A stretch of 64,000 bases of DNA, taken from Pelagihabitans sp965238025. GTDB lineage: Bacteria; Bacteroidota; Bacteroidia; Flavobacteriales; Flavobacteriaceae. The stretch covers positions 62,001 through 126,000 of the forward strand of contig OZ250162.1 in NCBI GenBank assembly GCA_965238025.1, read 5' to 3'. Position numbers and translations under genes: made by a program. The notes below the pieces were generated by a model that was not told the DNA's origin, ran no database searches, and saw only the letters and a list, made by a program, of their open reading frames with translations. Position 1 is the stretch's first letter. Every line of letters begins with the position of its first letter. Positions 20,048 to 29,400 of this stretch are shown piece after piece.

Positions 20048-21010
20048 TTAGAAGAAACGCGGTGATACCAACTTTTCGTACGATTTGATCAGTTCAAACC
20101 TAAGGAACACTTCAAATGAGCCATCTTTGAACTCGGTGCCAACAAAATCGGTGGTTTCTTTGTCATAGGCCAAACCAATCATAAACTGGTCTGAAATCTG
20201 AAATCCCGCCAATGCACTCACAGCAGCATCCCACCGATAGGCTGCTCCCAAAGAAAACTTATCATTGAACAAGAATGTTCCTGAAAAATCTAACTGCAAA
20301 GGAGCACCACTTACCATCTTGCTCAATATGGCAGGCTTAAATTTAAGATTGCTGTTTAAATCGAAGACATATCCAGTTATCAAATAAAAATTAATTCGTT
20401 CCTTGGATAAAAAGTTAACCCCTGCATTACCTCCAGATCCATCAAAATGCTCTGTTTCCAAAAGATTTGGAGCAGAAAGACCTGCATAAAACTTATTGGT
20501 ATGATAATAAATACCTAGACCAAAATTTGGAGAGAATCTATTTTCTATATTATCTAAATTTAAGTTTTCCTGTTCGTTTGGATCTGTACGTTCCTGTAAC
20601 CCTTCTAAATCGAGATTGAATAGGTGACCCCCAGCTTTTAAACCAAAGGACAATTTACCTTCTTTTGAGACATCTATCGTATAGGATACCGCTGCATCAA
20701 AATAAGTTTCTTGCACTACTCCGTTGCCAATCTCATCGTTGACTATTGATAGGCCGTACCCAACCTTACTTTCCCGTATTGGTGAATGTAGGTTCAAGGT
20801 TTGGGTGGTAGGGGCTCCATCTAACCCTAACCATTGATCCCGATAAAGTACGGCAGCACTAAACTGTCCTCTAGAACCTGCATAGGCAGGGTTAACGCTC
20901 ATTGTATTGTACATATACTGGGTGTACTGGGCATCTTGTTGCGCATAGGATGTTACCCAGAACATGGTTGTCAAAAGAAGGGACGTTAGGAGGTTCTTTT
21001 TTAGTTTCAT
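20048..21010 (-). CDS. PorP/SprF family type IX secretion membrane protein
   Basis: The ATG at 21010 gives a signal peptide (MKLKKNLLTSLLLTTMFWVTSYAQ). The longer in-frame start at 21073 would overlap the upstream gene and is unlikely. After the signal comes the family hallmark QDAQYTQYMYNTMSVNPAYAGSRG, cited here only by its first and last residues QDAQYTQYM and NPAYAGSRG. The mature part is a predicted outer-membrane beta-barrel with a terminal aromatic residue (RFF). SprF of Flavobacterium johnsoniae is needed to export SprB, and paralogs are paired with large type B-domain proteins. Here the partner is the gene immediately upstream, 13 bp away. Confidence 0.94.
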   Translation of the reverse strand: MKLKKNLLTSLLLTTMFWVTSYAQQDAQYTQYMYNTMSVNPAYAGSRGQFSAAVLYRDQWLGLDGAPTTQTLNLHSPIRESKVGYGLSIVNDEIGNGVVQETYFDAAVSYTIDVSKEGKLSFGLKAGGHLFNLDLEGLQERTDPNEQENLNLDNIENRFSPNFGLGIYYHTNKFYAGLSAPNLLETEHFDGSGGNAGVNFLSKERINFYLITGYVFDLNSNLKFKPAILSKMVSGAPLQLDFSGTFLFNDKFSLGAAYRWDAAVSALAGFQISDQFMIGLAYDKETTDFVGTEFKDGSFEVFLRFELIKSYEKLVSPRFF

Positions 21011-21023
21011 GCTTTTTAAGCTA

Positions 21024-24020
21024 TTATTTGCTGAGGTAAAGATAACCGTTATCCATAATATTTTGCTGTTCATCAGTACTATATTCGAATACGTAAAAGT
21101 AAACTCCCGCAGGTAGAAAATCTGTAGTACTTCCTATAGTCGAGCGGCCCTTGGACCTTCCATCAAAAACATTATTCTGATTGTTATAGTCTCTTCCCTC
21201 ATATACGGCTATCCCCCATCTATTGAATATTTTAAGACTATTGCTAGTTGTCCTATCTACATTCTCAATCCACAGAAAATCGTTCTTCCCATCACCATTG
21301 GGGGTAAGTATCTCTATGACCAGAATATCTTGTGGTCTATCGTCAATAGGATCTAGATAATCTGGAATTCCATCTTCATCGGTATCGTCATTTGTGGGGT
21401 CACCATCTTCGTTTGCATCTTCATCAGGTGTATCAATGCTGTCGCCATCATCGTCAATATCCCTATAGTTGACATCTTCCGTTCCATCGGTGTCAGGGAG
21501 TTGGTTCGCTGGATCATCGATGCCATCGTTGAAATTGAAACCGTCATCTACGGTACCGTGCTCATAACCATCATCTAAACCATCGCCATCAGTATCAATT
21601 CCTGTAAAAAACTGATCCGGTATACCATCAAAATTAAAATCATTACCCTCGTTATTATCCGGAACCAAATCATTGTCGGTATCCAAATCAATGTAATCAG
21701 GTGTTGTTCCTTCAGTTATTTCAGGGGTCAATCCACCTGGCAAGTAAGCTGAATTCAGACCATCATTAGCTAGATAAGTTGCCGCATCATCATCGTTTGG
21801 TGGAATATAGCCCGCGGTAGTTTGCGCTTCAACATTATCAGGGATACCATCATTATCGGAATCAATATCATGCAGGTTAACTCTTCCATCGCCATCGGTG
21901 TCTATACCCATGCCATCATCATCGGGGTCTTCAACAACATCAATTATACCATCGTTATCATCATCTATATCGATAAAATCAGGAACTCCATCACCATCTG
22001 TATCTGGGCGTGTTTCTTGATCAGGGTCTAAGTAGTCAGGTGTACCATCTCCGTCGGAATCATCATTGGCCGGGTCCCCATCACCATTGACATCCTCGTC
22101 AAATGTAGAAATACCGTCTCCATCATCATCAATATCCCTATAATTTACATCCTCGGTACCGTCAGTATCGGGAAGGTCATTTGCCGGATCGTCTATTTCA
22201 TCGTTCACATCAAAGCCATCATTAACGTCGCTTCCTTCAAAGCCATCATCCAAACCATCATTGTCGGTATCAATACCGGTAAAGAATTGGTTCGCGATGC
22301 CATCAAAATCGAAGTCATTTCCTTCAACATTGTCGGGGGCGTTGTCATCATCACTATCCAAATCGGTATAGTCCGGATTGTCGACTGGGCTGTTATCGGA
22401 ATTCACTGGTGTTAGGCCATTTGGCAAATAGGCCGAGTTTAGCCCATCATTTGCGAGATAGGTAGCCGCATCATCGTCATTTGGTGGAATGTAGCCCGCT
22501 GTGGTTTGGGCTTCCACATTATCTGGAATGCCGTCATTATCGGAATCAATATCATGAAGGTTCACTCTTCCGTCCCCATCAGTGTCAATGCCCATACCAT
22601 CATCATCCGGATCTTCAACCACATCTAAGATACCATCATTATCATCATCTATATCCACACTATCAGGTACTCCATCGCCGTCAGTATCGGTATCGGTAGT
22701 ATCATCTGTTGGGTCTAAATAGTCTGGTGTACCATCACCATCGGTATCGTCATTGGTAGGATCCCCATCGCCATCGGCATCCTCATCAGGCGTATCAACG
22801 CCATCGCCATCATCATCAAAATCCCTATAGTTCACATCTTCAGTTCCGTCAGTATCTGGAAGCTGCTCGGCAGGATTATCAATGCCGTCATTAACGACAT
22901 AACCATCATTCGGGGTACCGTGTTCATACCCATCATCTAAGCCATCTCCATCGGAATCAACACCGGTAAATGTCTGGTCGGGAACTCCATCAAAGTTAAA
23001 ATCGTTCCCTTCATTATTATCTGGAACCAGGTCATTATCACTATCCAGGTCCCTGAAATCGGGCTGGTTGTCATTATCTGTATTAATAGGGTTTATGCCT
23101 CCTTGACCGTAGGCATTATCCAACCCATCACGCGTACTGTCAATTCCCGAAGGAGGGACATAACCAGCGGTAGATTGTGCTTCGATGTTGTCCGGAATAC
23201 CATCATTATCTGTATCAATATCGAGAAGGTCGGGAACACCATCTCCGTCTGTATCTATAGGGTTCAAGCCTTTTTCATACGCATCGTCAATACCATTCTG
23301 ATCATTATCACCAATTGGCGGAATATAGTCTTCTGAGGTTTGTGCTTCTACCTTATCTTTTATACCGTCATTATCAGAATCGAAGTCCCTGAAATCAGGA
23401 TATTCATCGCCATCCGAACTAATGGGGATTATTCCAAAGCCGTAAGCACCTTCATAAGCATCATCCAAACCGTTTTGATTTGCGTCAATACCCGATGGTG
23501 CCACATAGACTAAAAATCCCTGTGCTTCAATATTATCTCGAATTCCGTCAATATCGGAATCTAAATCGAGATAATCCGGTATAGCCGCCCGATCTGAATT
23601 TATAGGAACGATTCCAAAGCCAAAGGAGCCCTCATAGGCATCATCCAATCCATTTGCATTGGCATCTACACCAGATGGCGCAACGTAAATACTTGTTCTT
23701 TGTCCTTCATAATTATCCAAAATCCCATCTCCATCGGAATCAATATCCACATAATTGGCCAGTCCATCTCCATCAGTATCGGTAGGATTAGTATCAGGAT
23801 TGCTATCCCCGTCAAGGTTTGCATCCTCAACAGTATCCAAAATCCCATCATTATCATCATCAAGGTCAGCTGGATCATCAGCTAAAAAAATGGTGGTTTT
23901 ATAATCTGAAGAATAGTTTCTGTTACTTGCGAAAACATTATCAACAAGTAATAAGGCGACCAAACATCCCGTAAGGAAGTACAGGGTCTTTTTCTTTTCG
24001 GTAGGGGTAATTTTTTTCAT
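21024..24020 (-). CDS. Large T9SS type B-sorted protein with thrombospondin type 3 calcium-binding repeats
   Basis: The ATG at 24020 (MKKITPTEKKKTLYFL) gives a good signal peptide; an in-frame TTG at 24032 is less likely. Almost the whole 998-residue protein is acidic Asp-rich repeat (DTDGDGVPD, DSDNDGIPDNVEAQ, DDDNDGI), the thrombospondin type 3 pattern that binds calcium. A block of roughly 220-260 residues containing TAGYIPPNDDDAATYLANDG is duplicated nearly verbatim. The last 90 residues (LTPNGDGKNDF ... LKIFNRWG ... LPAGVYFYVFEY) match the gliding-motility-associated type B T9SS sorting domain. The downstream porP/sprF-like gene is the expected partner for secretion. Confidence 0.93.
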   Translation of the reverse strand: MKKITPTEKKKTLYFLTGCLVALLLVDNVFASNRNYSSDYKTTIFLADDPADLDDDNDGILDTVEDANLDGDSNPDTNPTDTDGDGLANYVDIDSDGDGILDNYEGQRTSIYVAPSGVDANANGLDDAYEGSFGFGIVPINSDRAAIPDYLDLDSDIDGIRDNIEAQGFLVYVAPSGIDANQNGLDDAYEGAYGFGIIPISSDGDEYPDFRDFDSDNDGIKDKVEAQTSEDYIPPIGDNDQNGIDDAYEKGLNPIDTDGDGVPDLLDIDTDNDGIPDNIEAQSTAGYVPPSGIDSTRDGLDNAYGQGGINPINTDNDNQPDFRDLDSDNDLVPDNNEGNDFNFDGVPDQTFTGVDSDGDGLDDGYEHGTPNDGYVVNDGIDNPAEQLPDTDGTEDVNYRDFDDDGDGVDTPDEDADGDGDPTNDDTDGDGTPDYLDPTDDTTDTDTDGDGVPDSVDIDDDNDGILDVVEDPDDDGMGIDTDGDGRVNLHDIDSDNDGIPDNVEAQTTAGYIPPNDDDAATYLANDGLNSAYLPNGLTPVNSDNSPVDNPDYTDLDSDDDNAPDNVEGNDFDFDGIANQFFTGIDTDNDGLDDGFEGSDVNDGFDVNDEIDDPANDLPDTDGTEDVNYRDIDDDGDGISTFDEDVNGDGDPANDDSDGDGTPDYLDPDQETRPDTDGDGVPDFIDIDDDNDGIIDVVEDPDDDGMGIDTDGDGRVNLHDIDSDNDGIPDNVEAQTTAGYIPPNDDDAATYLANDGLNSAYLPGGLTPEITEGTTPDYIDLDTDNDLVPDNNEGNDFNFDGIPDQFFTGIDTDGDGLDDGYEHGTVDDGFNFNDGIDDPANQLPDTDGTEDVNYRDIDDDGDSIDTPDEDANEDGDPTNDDTDEDGIPDYLDPIDDRPQDILVIEILTPNGDGKNDFLWIENVDRTTSNSLKIFNRWGIAVYEGRDYNNQNNVFDGRSKGRSTIGSTTDFLPAGVYFYVFEYSTDEQQNIMDNGYLYLSK

Positions 24021-24229
24021 AAGTGTCAGCAATTTTAGAACCTACCAAACGGTAGGCTTGGTTTACCAATCACCATGGCCAATAAGAAGAAAGTAAATAA
24101 GGGTAAGAAGTTGGGACTACTTAAGTACTATAACTTGCAAGATATAGTTAAAATTTTGAATGCCAAACAGTTTCAAAAGGCAAAATTGTGAAAATTCTTT
24201 CAATAACGGTTATACTCGTTTAACTACAG

Positions 24230-24237
24230 CAAATCTA
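24230..24237 (-). promoter_or_regulatory. Possible -7 element for the type B / PorP / OmpA operon
   Basis: On the minus strand the sequence reads TAGATTTG, which fits the Bacteroidota TAnnTTTG box. It would give a 5' leader of about 200 nt. I see no good TTG at the right spacing, so this is weak. The rest of the 24021-24448 divergent intergenic region holds no gene. Confidence 0.3.
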
Positions 24238-24426
24238 ATTTATGGTACTTTACTAAATACGTAATTCGTCCGGAAATAGACCATTTCCAATACGTTTTAT
24301 CTATTTTTCCCGTACTTGGTCGAAGAAATTATTAGCGTAGAAATCATAGCAAAACTGTACAAAATAGGGTAAAACAAGCCCCTTTTCGTGTTATTTTTTT
24401 CCTAAAAGAGGAAGCATAATTTAGCT

Positions 24427-24434
24427 TACTTTTG
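24427..24434 (+). promoter_or_regulatory. -7 promoter element of prfC
   Basis: TACTTTTG fits TAnnTTTG and ends 14 bp before the prfC ATG, so transcription would start about 8 nt before the start codon. The -33 TTG is not obvious. Confidence 0.45.
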
Positions 24435-24448
24435 CGCAAATTTCTATA

Positions 24449-26038
24449 ATGACATTTGCAGACCATATCGCGCGTAGAAGAACATTTGGAATCATCTCGC
24501 ACCCCGATGCGGGAAAGACGACGCTAACCGAAAAACTACTGCTCTTTGGTGGTGCTATTCAAGAAGCAGGTGCAGTAAAGAACAATAAAATAAAAAAAAC
24601 CGCTACCAGCGATTTTATGGAAATTGAGCGCCAACGTGGAATATCCGTTGCGACTTCCGTATTGGCCTTTATTTATAAGGATAAGAAAATTAATATCCTG
24701 GACACTCCCGGTCATAAAGATTTTGCCGAGGATACGTTTAGAACCCTTACGGCGGTAGATAGCGTAATTGTGGTAATTGATGTTGCCAAGGGTGTGGAGG
24801 AACAAACCGAAAAACTGGTCGAAGTCTGTAGGATGCGAAGCATTCCCATTATTGTTTTTATCAATAAGTTGGATAGGGAAGGAAAGGATGCTTTTGATCT
24901 TTTGGATGAAGTGGAACAAAAATTAGGGCTTTCTGTAACCCCACTAAGCTTTCCTATCGGAATGGGATATGATTTTAAGGGAATATATAACATCTACGAG
25001 AAAAACATTAACCTATTCAGTGGTGAAAGTAAGAAAAACATAGAGGACACTATAGCTTTTGACGATGTACAAAATGAAGCTTTAGATGATATAATAGGTA
25101 GTGAATCGGCCAATGAACTGCGCGACAACCTAGAGCTGGTAACCGGCGTATATCCAGCCTTTGATCGTGAAGCTTATCTTACTGGCAAACAACAACCCGT
25201 TTTCTTTGGTTCCGCCTTGAACAATTTTGGTGTTCGTGAACTCTTGGACTGTTTTATAGAAATTGCCCCACCCCCAAAACCCAAAATGGCCGAGGAGCGT
25301 TTGGTGGAAGCCAATGAAAAGGCCTTGACCGGATTTGTTTTTAAAATTCATGCCAATATGGATCCCAAACACCGTGACCGATTGGCATTCATAAAAATTG
25401 TATCCGGCACTTTTGAGCGCAACAAACCATATTTACATGTTCGGCAAGGGAAAAAATTAAAGTTTTCCAGTCCGAATGCATTCTTCGCTGAGAAAAAGGA
25501 GATTGTAGATATCTCCTACCCTGGCGATATTGTTGGTTTACATGATACCGGAAATTTTAAGATTGGAGACACCCTTACCGAAGGGGAGCAACTTCATTAC
25601 AAAGGAATTCCTAGTTTCTCTCCGGAGCATTTTCGTTACATAAACAATGCGGACCCTATGAAGTCAAAACAGCTTTACAAGGGTATTGACCAATTAATGG
25701 ATGAAGGTGTCGCACAGCTCTTTACATTGGAGCTGAACGGTAGAAAAATCATCGGTACGGTAGGCGCCTTGCAATTTGAAGTGATTCAGTATCGTTTAGA
25801 GCACGAGTACGGGGCTAAATGCTCTTATGAGAACTTTCCCGTTTACAAGGCTTGTTGGGTCGATCCTGAGGATCCCAAGAATGAAGAATTTAAGGAATTT
25901 CAGCGCGTAAAGCAGAAATTCTTGGCCAAAGATAAAAGGGGACAGTTGGTCTTTTTAGCAGATTCCCAATTTTCACTACAGATGACGCAACAGAAATATC
26001 CGAGTGTAAAATTGCATTTTGTCTCCGAATTTAATTGA
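24449..26038 (+). CDS. prfC: Peptide chain release factor 3
   Basis: The 529-residue product is a class II release factor GTPase, which removes RF1/RF2 from the ribosome after peptide release. The G motifs are clear near the N-terminus: SHPDAGKTTLTEK (P-loop, about 18-30), RGISVATSV (G2/switch I, about 64), DTPGHKDF (G3, about 89) and NKLDRE (G4, about 144). The length matches the family's usual 525-535 residues, and the C-terminal domain is complete. It is transcribed alone, divergent from the type B operon and convergent with the DUF3467 gene. Confidence 0.97.
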   Translation: MTFADHIARRRTFGIISHPDAGKTTLTEKLLLFGGAIQEAGAVKNNKIKKTATSDFMEIERQRGISVATSVLAFIYKDKKINILDTPGHKDFAEDTFRTLTAVDSVIVVIDVAKGVEEQTEKLVEVCRMRSIPIIVFINKLDREGKDAFDLLDEVEQKLGLSVTPLSFPIGMGYDFKGIYNIYEKNINLFSGESKKNIEDTIAFDDVQNEALDDIIGSESANELRDNLELVTGVYPAFDREAYLTGKQQPVFFGSALNNFGVRELLDCFIEIAPPPKPKMAEERLVEANEKALTGFVFKIHANMDPKHRDRLAFIKIVSGTFERNKPYLHVRQGKKLKFSSPNAFFAEKKEIVDISYPGDIVGLHDTGNFKIGDTLTEGEQLHYKGIPSFSPEHFRYINNADPMKSKQLYKGIDQLMDEGVAQLFTLELNGRKIIGTVGALQFEVIQYRLEHEYGAKCSYENFPVYKACWVDPEDPKNEEFKEFQRVKQKFLAKDKRGQLVFLADSQFSLQMTQQKYPSVKLHFVSEFN

Positions 26039-26077
26039 TTCACTAAACTTCGAAGGGTTTTTACATTTTAAAATAGG

Positions 26078-26389
26078 CTATGCCTCGCCCGTCGGGCCAA
26101 AATTAAATGGTATGGGTGGTTGTTCGTAATCTTTTATGGTACCATGTGCTTTTTCAAAACGATGTACATTATCGTTGAGCGCTTTTAGGAACTTCTTGGC
26201 ATGTTGTGGAGTTAATACAATGCGGCTTTTTACCTTGGCCTTAGGAGCCCCGGGCATCATGCTAATAAAGTCGACCACAAATTCAGAAACGGAATGATTG
26301 ATTATCGCTAAATTGGAATAAATACCCTCAGCGGTCTTCTCGTCCAATTCTATATTGATTTGCTTTTGCTTATTCGCTTTTTCTGCCAT
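26078..26389 (-). CDS. DUF3467 family protein
   Basis: A 103-residue protein without signal peptide or membrane segment. It reads IELDEKTAEGIYSNLAIINHS and VVDFISMMPG, the signature of DUF3467. The function is unknown. The gene follows rpoC in many Bacteroidota, which suggests co-expression with RNA polymerase. Here it starts about 100 bp after the rpoC stop. That gap contains a low-complexity run (AAGAACCAAGA type) but no hairpin terminator. Confidence 0.9.
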   Translation of the reverse strand: MAEKANKQKQINIELDEKTAEGIYSNLAIINHSVSEFVVDFISMMPGAPKAKVKSRIVLTPQHAKKFLKALNDNVHRFEKAHGTIKDYEQPPIPFNFGPTGEA

Positions 26390-26492
26390 AGGTTTTCTTT
26401 AAAAAGAACCAAGAACAAAGAACCAAGACTAATAGACAAATTAAATTCGAATATCGGTCCTGGTCCTTATATCTTAATTCAAGATTCTGTGT
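26390..26492. repeat. Low-complexity AAGAACCAAGA spacer
   Basis: The rpoC-DUF3467 gap contains near-repeats of AAGAACCAAGA and AACAAAGAACC, with GGTCCTGGTCC further on. Such degenerate spacers resemble those around the four-helix-bundle gene in the trp operon. Confidence 0.4.
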
Positions 26493-29400
26493 TTAGAATT
26501 TTAACGCTTCTTTTCGCGCCATAATCTCATCGTATTCTTCCTTAGAACCAACGATGATGTTTTCATAATCCCGCATACCCGTACCGGCCGGAATTCTGTG
26601 GCCTACGATTACATTCTCCTTGAGTCCTTCCAAGGTATCTACCTTACCGCTTACCGCGGCTTCGTTCAATACTTTAGTGGTCTCTTGGAACGATGCGGCA
26701 GAGATAAACGATTTCGTCTGTAAGGATGCTCTGGTAATACCCTGTAAAATAGGCGTTGCTGTGGCCGAAACGGCATCCCTGGCTTCAACCAAGGTTTTAT
26801 CGCTACGCCTTAGGATAGAGTTTTCATCCCTCAACTCCCTTGGAGAAATAATCATACCAGCTTTCAGGTTTTCAGATTCACCAGCTTCCATCACCACTTT
26901 CTTACCGAATATCGCGTCGTTTTCATTGATGAAATCATCCTTATGGATTAATTGATTCTCTAAGAAAATAGTATCTCCTGGATCTACGATTCGTACTTTA
27001 CGCATCATCTGACGTACAACAACTTCAAAGTGCTTATCATTAATCTTCACCCCTTGTAAACGATATACTTCCTGAACTTCGTTCACCAAGTATTGTTGTA
27101 CCGCAGAAGGGCCTTTGATTTTCAAAATATCCTCTGGGGTTATAGAACCATCCGATAAAGGCATTCCAGCGCGAACGTAATCGTTTTCCTGTACCAAGAT
27201 CTGGTTCGAAAGTTTAACAAGATACTTCTTGATCTCGCCCAATTTCGATTCGATAATGATTTCACGATTACCTCTTTTAATCTTACCGAAAGAAACAACA
27301 CCATCAATTTCAGAAACAACCGCCGGATTAGATGGATTACGGGCCTCGAACAACTCCGTAACTCTTGGAAGACCACCCGTAATATCACCTGCTTTTGCAG
27401 ATTTACGTGGTATTTTCACCAAAATCTTACCTTCCTTGATCTTATCGCCATCATCTACCATAAGGTGTGAACCAACTGGCAGGTTGTATGAACGCAATAC
27501 TTCATCTTTGGTATTCATAATCAAGAGTGTAGGAATCAATTTCTTATTCCTTGATTCTGAAATTACTTTCTCCTGGAATCCGGTTTGTTCATCAATCTCC
27601 ACCTGATAAGTAACGCCTTGCTCTATATTCTCGTAGGCAATCTTACCCGGGAATTCAGAAACAATTACACCATTATATGGATCCCATTGGCAAATTACCT
27701 GCTCTTCTTTTACTTTTGCCCCGTTCTTAATGAACAACTGCGAACCGTAAGGAATGTTATTCGTACTTAGTACAATACCCGTGGTGGCGTCCACTACTTT
27801 AATTTCCGAAGTTCGAGAAATAACTATTTGGGCCGCCTTACCATCTGCATCTTCTCCTTTTACGGTTCTTAAATCCTCTATTTCGGCAATACCGGCAAAC
27901 TTTGATTCTAACTTACTATCTTCTGAAATGTTACCGGCAATACCACCAACGTGGAACGTACGCAAGGTTAACTGTGTACCAGGCTCACCAATAGATTGTG
28001 CTGCAACAACACCTACAGCTTCACCTCTTTGAACCATTTTATTGGTAGCAAGGTTACGACCATAACATTGGGCACAAATACCTTTTGGTGCCTCACATGT
28101 TAATGCAGAACGTACTTCTATTTTTTCAATAGGGGAATCGGCAATACGTTTTGCGTCGGACTCCATAATCTCCTGACCGGCGGTCAACAACAATTCCTCG
28201 TTTAAAGGATTGTACACATCATGTAACGAAACCCTACCCAGAATACGTGCTCCTAAGGTCTCTACGATTTCTTCGTTCTTGCGCAATGCTTGAACCGTAA
28301 CACCCCTTAGCGTTTCACAATCTTCAATGTTTACGATTACATCTTGCGATACATCAACCAAACGACGGGTTAGGTACCCTGCATCCGCCGTTTTCAAAGC
28401 GGTATCTGCAAGTCCCTTACGGGCACCGTGCGTAGAGATAAAATATTCCAAAATGGATAATCCTTCCTTAAAGTTCGAAAGAATCGGGTTTTCGATAATT
28501 TCACCACCGCCCGCAGTTGATTTCTTAGGCTTGGCCATTAACCCACGCATACCTGTTAATTGACGAATCTGTTCTTTAGAACCCCTTGCACCAGAATCCA
28601 ACATCATATACACCGAGTTGAATCCTTGTTGGTCTTCCCGAATACGTTTCATTGCCAATTCAGTCAACACCGCATTCGTAGAGGTCCATACATCAATAAC
28701 CTGATTATAACGTTCATTATTGGTAATAAGCCCCATGTTATAGTTGGCCATAATACCATCTACCTGTCCGTTGGCATCACTAATCATTTCATGCTTTTCC
28801 GGAGGGATAATAATATCTCCAAGGCTAAAGGACAATCCACCTTTGAAAGCGAATTCATAGCCCATAGTTTTGATCTTATCCAAGAAAGCTGCCGTGGTTG
28901 GCACATCTGTAACTGCAAGGATGTCGCCAATAATATCACGTAAAGATTTTTTGTTCAAGACTTTGTTCACATAACCTGCTTCCTCTGGAACCACTTGGTT
29001 GAACAAGACTCTTCCTACCGTTGTTGGGATGATTTGGTTTACCAATTCACCCTCTTCATTAAAGTCTTTGGCACGTACCTTAATACCTGCATTCAGTTCT
29101 AACATTCCCTCGTTAAAGGCGATTACTACCTCTTCATAAGAATAAAAAGTAAGGCCTTCACCTTTTACGGGAACTTCTTTGGTAGATTTACGCTCCTTGG
29201 TCATATAATACAGCCCCAAGACCATATCCTGCGAAGGTACCGTAATTGGAGAACCATTAGCGGGGTTCAATATGTTGTGTGATGCCAACATGAGCAATTG
29301 CGCTTCCAAAATAGCCTCAGGGCCTAATGGAAGGTGCACAGCCATCTGGTCACCATCAAAATCTGCATTAAAGGCCGTACAAACCAATGGGTGAAGGCGA

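Noticed and set aside
23700..23885. Plus-strand ORF rich in Ile/Ser opposite the thrombospondin-type gene
   Set aside because: It is the antisense of the Asp-rich repeat (GAT/GAC read backwards gives Ile, Ser and Val); the same occurs at many sites between 3.4 and 7.7 kb and 21-24 kb.
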